DNA of 64,000 bases. Origin: Adhaeribacter rhizoryzae (GTDB lineage: Bacteria > Bacteroidota > Bacteroidia > Cytophagales > Hymenobacteraceae). The notes beneath the pieces were generated by a model. That model worked only from the letters and a program-made list of their open reading frames with translations, did no database searches and was not told the DNA's origin. Positions 18,047-26,333 of the stretch are shown here, in pieces. The DNA is taken from contig NZ_VWSF01000001.1 of the NCBI RefSeq assembly GCF_008629685.1, forward strand, positions 558,001-622,000, given 5' to 3'. The position numbers and the translations under genes were made by a program. Positions within the stretch are counted from its first letter, which is position 1; every line of letters begins with the position of its first letter.

Positions 18047-19183
18047 ATGAAGATATTTTATTCTTTTTTTCTCTTGATTTTAACCTTTTCGGGTAGAGTA
18101 GTTTATGCCCAGCTAGACAATTCGGCCCTTGAAAAAAAGCTTACCGTAAAGCCCGAGTACGACCAGGATTTCCGGATTGGGCTGGATGCTTTCGGCTTTT
18201 CGAAGAACAACGAATATTTTAATGACATTGCCGATGGTTATACTTTATTTGGTTATCACCTGAACCCCAAGCTGGTTTATTTTCCGGCCAGTTTTATTCG
18301 GGTAGAGGCGGGCGCCTTGCTTTGGCAGGATTTTGGAACTAATAACTTTAACCAGGTGCGGCCAACGTTTACCATAAAAATTCAGAAACCAAATTACCAA
18401 CTCTTGTTCGGAAATTTGCAAGCCAACGTGAGCCACCGCTACATTGAGCCGCTGTACGATTTAGAAAAAGTAATAAACGACCCGCTCGAAAACGGCATTC
18501 AGTTTATCTGGCACCGCGACAAACTCTGGCTCGACTCCTGGATAGACTGGGAAAAAATGATTTATAAAGGCGATCCGTTCCGGGAAGAAATTGCCGGCGG
18601 CATTAGCGCGGAACAGCGCTTGTGGCAAGACGAGGTGCGGGGCTGGCGGCTAAGTTTACCGGTACAGTTTACCGCTCAGCACAAAGGCGGCCAGATAGAT
18701 GCTTCTCCTTTACCGCTGGTAACGCTGTTTAATGGTGCCGCTGGGTTTAAACTCCGAAAAAATATTGATGGCAATTTCTGGAAAGCCTGGCACACTGAAA
18801 ATTATTTGGTAGGGTTCAAAGATTTTTCTAATGTGTACCAATATCCTTATACCAGCGGAACGGGCATTTACTTAAACGCCGGCATTGATACGCGGGTGCA
18901 AAACGTGATGCTGAGTTACTGGCGGGGCAATGGCTACCTGGCCGAGCAGGGCGGACGATTATTCCAGTCGGCTTCGTCTACGTTTAAAAAACCTGATTAT
19001 TTAGAAAAACACCGGGAGCTCCTGATATTAAGGTTTAGCCACGATATTAAATTAATTGACGATATGTTTTTGACTATCCGGCTGGAGCCGCTTTACGATT
19101 TTAACGAACCACAACTAGAGTTTTCTAACTCGTTTTACATTAGGTTTAATACCGATTTTTTTGTGGCTAAACGACAGAAGTAA
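18047..19183 (+). CDS. Hypothetical outer-membrane protein (378 aa)
   Basis: The protein has a clear signal peptide (cleavage after VVYAQ, about residue 22) and a body rich in aromatic, alternating segments (YQLLFGNLQANVSHRYIEPL, FLTIRLEPLYDFN, FYIRFNTDFF) ending in an aromatic-rich strand. This fits an outer-membrane beta-barrel. No characterised family was recognised. It stands alone between recA (divergent) and a convergent GNAT gene. A porin or assembly role would be a guess. Confidence 0.65.
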   Translation: MKIFYSFFLLILTFSGRVVYAQLDNSALEKKLTVKPEYDQDFRIGLDAFGFSKNNEYFNDIADGYTLFGYHLNPKLVYFPASFIRVEAGALLWQDFGTNNFNQVRPTFTIKIQKPNYQLLFGNLQANVSHRYIEPLYDLEKVINDPLENGIQFIWHRDKLWLDSWIDWEKMIYKGDPFREEIAGGISAEQRLWQDEVRGWRLSLPVQFTAQHKGGQIDASPLPLVTLFNGAAGFKLRKNIDGNFWKAWHTENYLVGFKDFSNVYQYPYTSGTGIYLNAGIDTRVQNVMLSYWRGNGYLAEQGGRLFQSASSTFKKPDYLEKHRELLILRFSHDIKLIDDMFLTIRLEPLYDFNEPQLEFSNSFYIRFNTDFFVAKRQK

Positions 19184-19200
19184 TTGACGTGTATAAATAT

Positions 19201-19776
19201 TTAATACAAGGCGTTAAAATCGCTCCGGGTAAGGCCGTAATAATAAACATCAATTAATTGCCGGCTGTTGTCCCGGAAATCCTGCCGGATTAAGCCTTCG
19301 CGCCGGAAACCGCAACGCTCGGCTAACTCGTAGCTGCGGTTGTTTTGCAGCGAGCAACGGATGTATAATTTATTTATGCCGAGTTTACCGAATGCGAAAG
19401 TTACAACGGCGCGCAAGGCCTCAGTGCCGTAACCGCTGCCTTCCGATGAACCCGCCAAATAATAACCTACCTCGGCCTTAGGTACTGAATGATCGAAGTT
19501 TTTTAACGAAATATCGCCAATATATTGGTTTTGTTCTTTGCGCCAGATACCAAAGGCGTATACCTGCCCTAATTGCCAATCTACCCGGAACCGCTTTATT
19601 AAACGCAGGGCTTCTTCGTACCGGTTGGTTACCCGCACCCGGCTGGGAAAGGAGGGCGCTAAACGAATTTTATTTTCCTGAATTAAATCTAAAAAAGCTT
19701 TTGTATCTGGTTCCTGGTAAGCCCGTAACCGCAGGCGATCGGTTATTAACTCTGTTTCTACTGCTATTTCGGCCAT
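19201..19776 (-). CDS. GNAT-family N-acetyltransferase, RimJ/RimL type
   Basis: This 191-residue protein has the acetyltransferase_3 layout: N-terminal TDRLRLRAYQEPD, a central GDISLKNFD-AEVGYYLAGSSEGSGYGTEALRAV acetyl-CoA binding loop and the C-terminal NNRSYELAERCGFRREG. These features mark the RimJ/RimL group, which acetylates protein N-termini or small amines. Substrate is unknown. Confidence 0.88.
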   Translation of the reverse strand: MAEIAVETELITDRLRLRAYQEPDTKAFLDLIQENKIRLAPSFPSRVRVTNRYEEALRLIKRFRVDWQLGQVYAFGIWRKEQNQYIGDISLKNFDHSVPKAEVGYYLAGSSEGSGYGTEALRAVVTFAFGKLGINKLYIRCSLQNNRSYELAERCGFRREGLIRQDFRDNSRQLIDVYYYGLTRSDFNALY

Positions 19777-19830
19777 ACCGGTGAAAAAAGAAGTTAAACA
19801 AATAACCGATTTTTGCCCATCGGTGCCAGA

Positions 19831-20259
19831 TTATTTTTTGGTTCCGGTATAGTTATATTGCAAAGGGCTGCCCAACGTTTTTTGGGTGGCCATTACATTC
19901 AGTACCCGGGCGGCTTCGTTAAAATATTCTAAGCGCCGAATCAGCAGTTCTTTAACCAGTACGGTACCTTCGGGCGTTTTCATGTAAGAGCGTTTGTCGT
20001 TCAGAATTTTTTGCATAGCCCGTGAGGCGTGGTCTTTCTGGTGAACGTACAAGTCATGAAACTCGCTTACAGCATTTAAATCATCGGCTTTTACCCCAAA
20101 ATTTTCGCCGGTGGTGTTAAGCACGGTGCACAAAATTTTAATCTCAAGGGGCAACGATGTCTGAAACGGTGTGCGCTGTATTTCTACATCGCCGCGCAGA
20201 ACTTCTAATATGATATTCAGGTTTTGTTCAAATAATTCGTAAAGGGCTTTGGCTTCCAT
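19831..20259 (-). CDS. Hypothetical protein (142 aa)
   Basis: The protein is not recognised. It is predicted to be mostly helical and soluble, with no signal peptide or membrane segment. Notable are an N-terminal ALYELFEQNLNIILEVLRG helix and a basic stretch around KILNDKRSYMKTPEGTVL. It lies between a GNAT gene and the SurA-MoxR operon on the same strand, but with gaps and terminators that suggest its own transcript. Confidence 0.6.
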   Translation of the reverse strand: MEAKALYELFEQNLNIILEVLRGDVEIQRTPFQTSLPLEIKILCTVLNTTGENFGVKADDLNAVSEFHDLYVHQKDHASRAMQKILNDKRSYMKTPEGTVLVKELLIRRLEYFNEAARVLNVMATQKTLGSPLQYNYTGTKK

Positions 20260-20377
20260 GCTTCTTTTAAAAGAATGTATATATTATTAATACCGCTGAT
20301 TTGGGGGTAAAGTTAGCCAAAAGCCATTTACTTTTTAAACAATGTTACAGCTACTTAAAACCAAAAGCTTGAAAAGT

Positions 20378-20410
20378 AAAAAAGCCTGTTTAATATTAAA
20401 TTAAACAGGC
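20378..20410 (-). terminator. Rho-independent terminator after moxR
   Basis: GCCTGTTTAAT pairs with ATTAAACAGGC; on the minus strand it ends in a T run. It closes the SurA-like/MoxR operon. Confidence 0.88.
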
Positions 20411-20434
20411 CCATGCAATATTTTATAAAGGAGC

Positions 20435-21400
20435 TTACAGCAAGTTCTTGATAATGCTATCAACCGTAATGCCTTCGGCTTCGGCTTTAAAGTTCCGCAC
20501 AATCCGGTGCCGCAGAATAGGATAAGCTACAGCTTGTACATCTTCTATATCCGGCGAATATTTGCCGTTGAGCAAGGCATTGCACTTAGCGCCCACAATT
20601 AAATGCTGTGAAGCCCGCGGGCCAGCGCCCCATTCTAAATATTGGCTGGCTTGCGGCGCACCCATTGGGGTATTGGGCCGGGTTTTATGCACTAAGCGCA
20701 CAGCATAATCAACCACGTTATCTACTACCGGTACCCGCCTAACTAAGTGCTGATAGGCCATAATATCATCGCCGTGTAACACATTTTCGATGGTATTTCT
20801 GAGATCTGAGGTGGTGTTTTTTACAATCTGCAGCTCCGATTCAAAACTGGGATAATCCAGGTTGATGTTAAACATAAACCGGTCTAATTGGGCTTCCGGC
20901 AACGGATAAGTACCTTCCTGCTCAATGGGGTTTTGGGTAGCCAACACAAAGAAAGGCCGCTGCAAATCGTAACGCCGGCCAGCTACCGTAACCGAATATT
21001 CCTGCATCGATTCGAGCAAGGCCGCCTGGGTTTTTGGCGGAGTCCGGTTAATTTCATCGGCCAGAATAATATTGGCAAATACCGGTCCTTTTACAAACTG
21101 GAAGTTCCGGTTCTGATCCATGGTTTCGGAACCCACAATATCCGAAGGCATTAAATCGGGCGTAAACTGGATGCGGTTAAACGAAAGATCCAGCGACGAC
21201 GCAATGGTTTGAATGAGTAGGGTTTTAGCCAAACCGGGCACACCTACCAACAAACAATGTCCTTGCGAGAAAATGGCGGTTAGTACTAAGCGTACCACCT
21301 CATCCTGCCCAATAATAATTTTAGAAATTTCTTTATTAAGGCCCAAGTAGGCCTGGTGCAGCGAATCGGCTGCTTCTTTGTCCGAATTAAATTTCCTCAT
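20435..21400 (-). CDS. MoxR-family AAA+ ATPase
   Basis: This 321-residue ATPase has Walker A GVPGLAKT at 53-60, Walker B ILADEINRTPP and the sensor segment VLATQNPIEQEGTYPLPEAQ typical of MoxR. MoxR proteins act as chaperones, usually with VWA-domain partners, in maturing enzymes or envelope complexes. Here no VWA gene adjoins; the gene starts 6 bp after the SurA-like chaperone stop, so both are in one operon. A BatD homologue lies far away at 56.4 kb. Confidence 0.93.
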   Translation of the reverse strand: MRKFNSDKEAADSLHQAYLGLNKEISKIIIGQDEVVRLVLTAIFSQGHCLLVGVPGLAKTLLIQTIASSLDLSFNRIQFTPDLMPSDIVGSETMDQNRNFQFVKGPVFANIILADEINRTPPKTQAALLESMQEYSVTVAGRRYDLQRPFFVLATQNPIEQEGTYPLPEAQLDRFMFNINLDYPSFESELQIVKNTTSDLRNTIENVLHGDDIMAYQHLVRRVPVVDNVVDYAVRLVHKTRPNTPMGAPQASQYLEWGAGPRASQHLIVGAKCNALLNGKYSPDIEDVQAVAYPILRHRIVRNFKAEAEGITVDSIIKNLL

Positions 21401-21406
21401 GCGGCT

Positions 21407-22780
21407 TTAAAAGAGATTGCCTTGCAAGATATCACAATTATTAAATTCTGGATCGATATCGATGTAAACCGTGTTTTTATTTTTTTCGAACCAATCCGAT
21501 AAGGCTTTTCTTCTTTTCTCATTTAAAGCATAAGTTGCCAGTTTCTGGTAATCGTCTTTTAGGTTTGCCTGATGTGGAGGCGTATTAGATTTCAGGTAAA
21601 TAATGCGCATGGCCTGTTTGCCGTCTTCGGTGCGGTACTCCAATGGTTTGGTAATGCTGCCTACCTTCATGGTATCAATAATAAAGAAAATAGACGGATC
21701 TACCTGATCCAGGGGAATAAATGTACTCCGGTCGCGGGGGCTCATCATTAAACCACCGTTGTCTTTAGTAACTTTGTCATCCGAAAAATCCTTAGCTGCT
21801 TTCGAGAAAGAAATGCTATCGCTCTGGATACGGGCGCGGAGCTTATTTAGTTCGGCCGCAGTGGCTTCCATGTCAATATTGGTGCTGTTGGGCTTCAGCA
21901 AAATGTGCCGTGTATTGTATTCTTCGCCCCGACGTTCGATTAATTGAATCAGGTGGAAACCAAATTGTGATTCTATTACATCGGTTAACTGACCGGGTTC
22001 TAATTTAAGAGCGGCTGCTTCGTACTCCGGTACTAATTCGCGCTTCTTAAAAAAGCCCAGTTCGCCGCCTTTGGCCGCCGAACCCGGGTCTTCGGAATAT
22101 TGCGTGGCTAAAGTGGCAAAGCTTTCACCAGCCTGAATGCGTTTTTTTAGTTCGAGTAAGCGGTTGCGTACTTCGTCTTTCTGCGTTTTACTTACGCCAG
22201 CTAACTTCACAATCTGACCAATTTCTACTTCGGTAGAAAAATATGGCAAGCTGTCCTGCGGAATTTTATTGAAGAATTTTTTTACATCGTTAGGCGTAAC
22301 CGAAAGCTTCTGGGTAATTTCTCCCTGCATTTTTTCGGCGATTAACTGCTCTTTTATGGGTTTGCGCAAATCGTCTTTTATTTGCTTAATGCTTTTGTTG
22401 TAGTACTCTTCCAGTTTTTGTTCGCTACCAATCTGCGAAACAAAGTAAGCCATCCGTTGGTCCAGGGTACCTTCAATGGTTTCCTGGTCTACTACCACCG
22501 AGTCTATTTCGGCGCGGGCTACTAATAATTTTTGCTGCACCAGCGCCCGCAAAATATCACAACGGTCCTGATCGCTGAGTTTTTTCTGCGCTTGGGCTTC
22601 TTCCTGGGCAACTGCCGTTTGCAAATCGGAGCGCAAAATAATCTGGTTATTAACTTTTACAATAATGCCATCCAGGGCTTTGCTGCGTTGCTGCGCCCAG
22701 GCAACTGAAGTTACTAAAAGTAGAACCAGCGAAAAAAAAGTGTGTTTACTTAATATTTGTAAACCTGATTTAAATATCAT
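21407..22780 (-). CDS. SurA-like periplasmic peptidyl-prolyl isomerase
   Basis: This 457-residue protein has a signal peptide (cleavage after AWAQ, about residue 30), a SurA N-terminal helical domain and two parvulin domains at about 175-285 and 290-395. Their landmarks are YSEDPGSAAKGGELGFFKK and FGFHLIQLIERRGEEYNTRH in the first, and FSDDKVTKDNGGLM in the second. SurA escorts unfolded outer-membrane proteins through the periplasm. It is the first gene of an operon with moxR, with a TACCTTTG promoter box about 105 bp upstream. Confidence 0.9.
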   Translation of the reverse strand: MIFKSGLQILSKHTFFSLVLLLVTSVAWAQQRSKALDGIIVKVNNQIILRSDLQTAVAQEEAQAQKKLSDQDRCDILRALVQQKLLVARAEIDSVVVDQETIEGTLDQRMAYFVSQIGSEQKLEEYYNKSIKQIKDDLRKPIKEQLIAEKMQGEITQKLSVTPNDVKKFFNKIPQDSLPYFSTEVEIGQIVKLAGVSKTQKDEVRNRLLELKKRIQAGESFATLATQYSEDPGSAAKGGELGFFKKRELVPEYEAAALKLEPGQLTDVIESQFGFHLIQLIERRGEEYNTRHILLKPNSTNIDMEATAAELNKLRARIQSDSISFSKAAKDFSDDKVTKDNGGLMMSPRDRSTFIPLDQVDPSIFFIIDTMKVGSITKPLEYRTEDGKQAMRIIYLKSNTPPHQANLKDDYQKLATYALNEKRRKALSDWFEKNKNTVYIDIDPEFNNCDILQGNLF

Positions 22781-22886
22781 CGGAATTAAATAAATATTTG
22801 GTAGCAGCTAAGCTTTTAATTTAAGCTAAAATCTACTGATATGTAACGTTTTATTTAAGAGAAAAATTTTATTTCCGTCAGAAAAG

Positions 22887-22894
22887 CAAAGGTA
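22887..22894 (-). promoter_or_regulatory. -7 element upstream of the SurA-like/MoxR operon
   Basis: The minus strand reads TACCTTTG, matching TAnnTTTG, just beyond the terminator of the preceding gene. The -33 box is not at ideal spacing. Confidence 0.5.
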
Positions 22895-22910
22895 CCTAAA
22901 TATAAGCACA

Positions 22911-22942
22911 AAATAAAAACGCTGCGGATTAGGCAGCGTTTT
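22911..22942 (-). terminator. Rho-independent terminator after the parvulin-OmpA gene
   Basis: AAAACGCTGC / GCAGCGTTTT stem, T-rich on the minus strand, 14 bp after the stop codon. Confidence 0.88.
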
Positions 22943-22955
22943 AACATCCAGCTAT

Positions 22956-25229
22956 TTATTTTTTTACTAATTTATCTACTTCGGCCTGGTTTACTTTTAC
23001 CGGATAACGCTGGCGCAGTTCTGTTACCCATTGTTTTTCCAGGTAATTCTGGTAATCGGAGGTAGCTATGCCGCGGGTTTCGTTCAGGTTTTTGTAGCCC
23101 GGTGGCAATATTTTATGAACCTGCACCAGGTAAAACCGGCCATCTTGCTCCAGGGTATAGGTGCCTTCCTGCCAATTAACCTTATCCAGAATCTTACTTT
23201 CGCCTTTTCCAAAACGCCGGTTTGTTACCTGCAGCGCCAGCGGGTTGTTTTCGTTAAATACTTGTTCCAGCACTTTTACATCTTTAGAGTATAAATCTAA
23301 GGTAACGGCGCGTTGGCGATTACCGGCGGGCGTATTATTTATACTAACCTGCGCTGCCGGTACGCCTTTATTAAGTAAGTAGCTGCTTACTTGGCTGGCG
23401 CGCTGCTGCACCAAGGTATTTTTGCGGGTAGCTTCGCGGGCATCTGCCTGGCCGGTTAATATTACCGATAAATTTGGGTCGGCGGTTAACCGGTTGGCGA
23501 GTTCATCGAGTTGGGCAGTGGCTCTGGCCGAAAGCGTGGTGGCATTAGCTGCAAATAAAACAGGGGCTGGTTTATTTTTACGTGCCTCGTAGCGGCCAGC
23601 GTTCAGTAACGGTTGCGCCTTTTCCAGAATTTGTTTATTTGCGGCACTTAAAATAGTGGCTTCGGCCCGGGTATCCCATTTATAATTTTCCCGGTTCTGA
23701 TCAAAAAATGTTTTTAGGCCAACCGTATCCTCAATGGCTTTAGACCAAACTTTTTCATCCATCAACTGAAAAAGTAAAATGCCTTCGCGGTATTCCTGTA
23801 CCAGCATTTTATAATCTAGGTGTTTGTTTTCGAGGTTTTCTTTTTCGTAGTTCAGCAACGATTGTTCGGCAAAGCCATCGTAAAGCAATTGCATGGCGTG
23901 GGCCGGCGAAGTTTTAGGCTTTGGTTTCTGGTTTTGCTCGGCGTAATCGAAAAAATCTTTTACCCGGAAGTTTTTACCCTGAATGCTAAACAAAGGCGTA
24001 TTGGTTTCTTTCTCCGGAAAGCGGTTTTTCCAGGAACCTTTTACCAAAGAAGAATCGGCTTTGCCCAGTGCATATTGTTTGGCTGCCGGTATTTCCAGAA
24101 AATTATTTTCGGTTTTAATGCGCTTAATAAAAGCGGCTTTGTTTAGTTCCGAACGCGAATCTTTGGCTACGCGGTTGCGCAAAGAAGTTTCCATGTCGTC
24201 GTAAGAAGGCAGGCTGCGCCGTTCAACCAGTTTAATAATATGCCATCCGTAGGGCGTTTGTACTGGTTTTGAGATATCGCCGGGTTTGGCTAGTTTAAAA
24301 GCTACTTCCTCAAAGCTAGGTAACATGCGGCCCGTACCAAACCAAGGCAGTTCGCCGCCGTTCTGGTTAGAGCTTACATCTTCCGAAAATTGCGCTACCA
24401 ACCGGTCCCAGTTTTCTTTACGGACCACGCGGGTATATATTTCGTCAATTTTTCTTTTAGCAGCTACTGAATCAGCTTTGGGCATACCCGGTGTGGCCCG
24501 CACCATTATATGCGATACTTTTACTTCGCCCTGGGCCGGCCGTACGTTGTTTACTTTAATTAAATGGTAGCCAAAACGGGTGCGAACCGGGTTAGAAAGT
24601 TGCCCAACCGGCGTTTTATAAGCAGCATCCTCGAAAGGATAAACCATTTGCAGCGCCGTGAAATAACCCAGGGTGCCGTGGTTTTCTTTTGCAGATGGAT
24701 CTTCGGAATAGGTTTGCGCGAGTTTATTAAAATCTTCGCCGGCCAGAATGCGTTTGCGCAGGTCTAATATTTTGTTGTAAGCCGCTAGCGTGTCTTTGGG
24801 TTCGGCATCGGGGGGCACGTTAATTAAAATATGCGAAGCATTAATTTCCTGCTTCATCCGGTCGTATGCTTCCCGGATTAATTTTTCGGTTACGCTTTTT
24901 TCGGTAAGGTAGGGCTGTGCCAGTTGCTGCTTGTACCCGTCCAGTTCCCGCCGGAAGGCCAGGGTGGTATCGAGCCCCCGGCTTTCGGCATCCATTACTT
25001 TTAGTTTAAAGTTGGTATAAAGGTCTAAATATTCCTGCACACTGGCCTGGGTGTAGGCGTTTTCGGCGCTCCCATTGTTTTTGTTATAAACGTATTGGAA
25101 TTCCGAGGTATATACCGGTCGGTCGCCGAGGGTAAGAATAACAGGTTCTTTGCTGGCTTGCGGTTGCGCACCTTTACAACCCACCAGAAGCAACGCGGCA
25201 GCGCCAAAATAAAAAAAGCTTTTACGCAT
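22956..25229 (-). CDS. Multi-parvulin lipoprotein chaperone with OmpA-like domain (757 aa)
   Basis: The start was set at the ATG that begins MRKSFFYFGAAALLLVGCKG, giving a clean lipoprotein signal with lipobox LVGC; an upstream in-frame start would add 20 unlikely residues. Two parvulin domains follow at about 130-245 and 245-350 (YSEDPSAKENHGTLGYF, FSEDVSSNQNGGELPWFGTG). The C-terminal third contains an OmpA-like segment at about 555-650 (ATTLSARATAQLDELANRL, VILTGQADARE, QQRASQVSSYLLNKGV). A role in outer-membrane protein folding with peptidoglycan contact is inferred. The combination is unusual. Confidence 0.85.
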   Translation of the reverse strand: MRKSFFYFGAAALLLVGCKGAQPQASKEPVILTLGDRPVYTSEFQYVYNKNNGSAENAYTQASVQEYLDLYTNFKLKVMDAESRGLDTTLAFRRELDGYKQQLAQPYLTEKSVTEKLIREAYDRMKQEINASHILINVPPDAEPKDTLAAYNKILDLRKRILAGEDFNKLAQTYSEDPSAKENHGTLGYFTALQMVYPFEDAAYKTPVGQLSNPVRTRFGYHLIKVNNVRPAQGEVKVSHIMVRATPGMPKADSVAAKRKIDEIYTRVVRKENWDRLVAQFSEDVSSNQNGGELPWFGTGRMLPSFEEVAFKLAKPGDISKPVQTPYGWHIIKLVERRSLPSYDDMETSLRNRVAKDSRSELNKAAFIKRIKTENNFLEIPAAKQYALGKADSSLVKGSWKNRFPEKETNTPLFSIQGKNFRVKDFFDYAEQNQKPKPKTSPAHAMQLLYDGFAEQSLLNYEKENLENKHLDYKMLVQEYREGILLFQLMDEKVWSKAIEDTVGLKTFFDQNRENYKWDTRAEATILSAANKQILEKAQPLLNAGRYEARKNKPAPVLFAANATTLSARATAQLDELANRLTADPNLSVILTGQADAREATRKNTLVQQRASQVSSYLLNKGVPAAQVSINNTPAGNRQRAVTLDLYSKDVKVLEQVFNENNPLALQVTNRRFGKGESKILDKVNWQEGTYTLEQDGRFYLVQVHKILPPGYKNLNETRGIATSDYQNYLEKQWVTELRQRYPVKVNQAEVDKLVKK

Positions 25230-25455
25230 AGAAAGAAAAGGATACCCGATAAGCTGGGATAAATTAACAGAAAATAATGCTGACTGCAATTTTACTAAAT
25301 ATTTAATTATTATAAGTAATTAGAGTAGTGGTTAATGCCAGATAGGTAACGAAAAAATTAATGGAAAATTTAAATTTAATTGGCGTAGGAGTGAGTGGTA
25401 ATATTTCTGACGGAAAGGTACTGAATTGTTTGGGGTAAATTAAATTATTGAGGTA

Positions 25456-25503
25456 TAAAAAAATCCTTAAGCAAGCCCAACAAAAATATTGGTGTTTAAG
25501 GAT
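25456..25503 (-). terminator. Probable terminator after the anti-sigma factor operon
   Basis: ATCCTTAA / TTAAGGAT stem with a 25-base loop and, on the minus strand, a T-rich tail. It is the only structure seen in the 25230-25567 gap. Confidence 0.5.
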
Positions 25504-25567
25504 ATTTGTGAAAATGGTAAAGTATAGTGTAGAGAATTTTAATCAGTGGCAAGCTTACCTTTAAAAT

Positions 25568-25987
25568 TTAAATAGTATAACTAACTTTTTTGTACAGCCG
25601 GCAAATATTGCTGGTGCCCTGGGTGGTAAATTCTACCTTATCCATTATTCTTTTAACCAAAGCTACCCCCATTCCGCCTTTGCCTCCTTCCGAAATAATT
25701 TTTTTTAAATCGGGTTCTTTGTAGTTTTTTTGGTTAAACGAGTGGCCATTATCTGATAACTCAAATAAAAAGGTATCTCCGGTCTGAAATATAGCCAGCT
25801 TTACGTACTTACTTTCGTCCTCCTTGTTGGCATGAATAATTAAATTGGCTGTAATTTCGTCTACAGCCAAAATAATCTGGTTTAATTCTTTTTCCGTCAG
25901 GGTATAAGGACTAAGGTAGTTTGTTACAAAATCTCTAACTACTTTCAGGTTACTCTTATTACTTTTAATCCTGATCGAGTTATTCAT
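25568..25987 (-). CDS. RsbW-like anti-sigma factor / serine kinase
   Basis: This 139-residue GHKL ATPase-fold protein has an N box (VDEITANLIIHANKED), an FELSDNGHSF G1 box and GGKGGMGVALVKRIMD. In partner-switching systems such proteins bind a sigma factor or other client and phosphorylate a STAS antagonist. It overlaps the STAS gene by 8 bp and is last in a phosphatase-STAS-kinase operon. No sigma factor gene is adjacent, so the client is unknown. Confidence 0.9.
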   Translation of the reverse strand: MNNSIRIKSNKSNLKVVRDFVTNYLSPYTLTEKELNQIILAVDEITANLIIHANKEDESKYVKLAIFQTGDTFLFELSDNGHSFNQKNYKEPDLKKIISEGGKGGMGVALVKRIMDKVEFTTQGTSNICRLYKKVSYTI

Positions 25988-26324
25988 TCGAAACGGTCAT
26001 GGCTTCGTCGTAGGTCGAGACAATGGTCATTAGCAGGTCGAGCCCCAGGATCTCGAAAACGTTTTTAACTTTTTCCTGCATGTTAAAGAAAATGAGTTTG
26101 ATCTGCGCGTCTTCGAAACGCTGCAAATGAGAGATGAATACGCCCAAACCGGCCGAAGAAATGTAATTAAGATGCTCACAATCAACGAGTACCTTGTTGA
26201 AGAGCATGATTTCTGGTTTTGATAATTCTTCGTCTAATAATACAGAAGAACTTGCATCTAATTCACCGTTTAAGCTAATGGTGATCGTTTTGTCTTTGAT
26301 TTCTTGTGTTATTTTCATGGCCAT
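25980..26324 (-). CDS. STAS-domain anti-sigma factor antagonist (RsbV/SpoIIAA-like)
   Basis: This 114-residue STAS protein shows the N-terminal NGELDASSS and the phosphorylation loop NYISSAGLGVF with candidate Ser56/Ser57. When unphosphorylated it would sequester the RsbW-like kinase. It lies 9 bp downstream of the PP2C phosphatase gene and overlaps the kinase gene, a tight operon that fixes stoichiometry. Confidence 0.92.
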   Translation of the reverse strand: MAMKITQEIKDKTITISLNGELDASSSVLLDEELSKPEIMLFNKVLVDCEHLNYISSAGLGVFISHLQRFEDAQIKLIFFNMQEKVKNVFEILGLDLLMTIVSTYDEAMTVSNE

Positions 26325-26333
26325 TTTATTACG

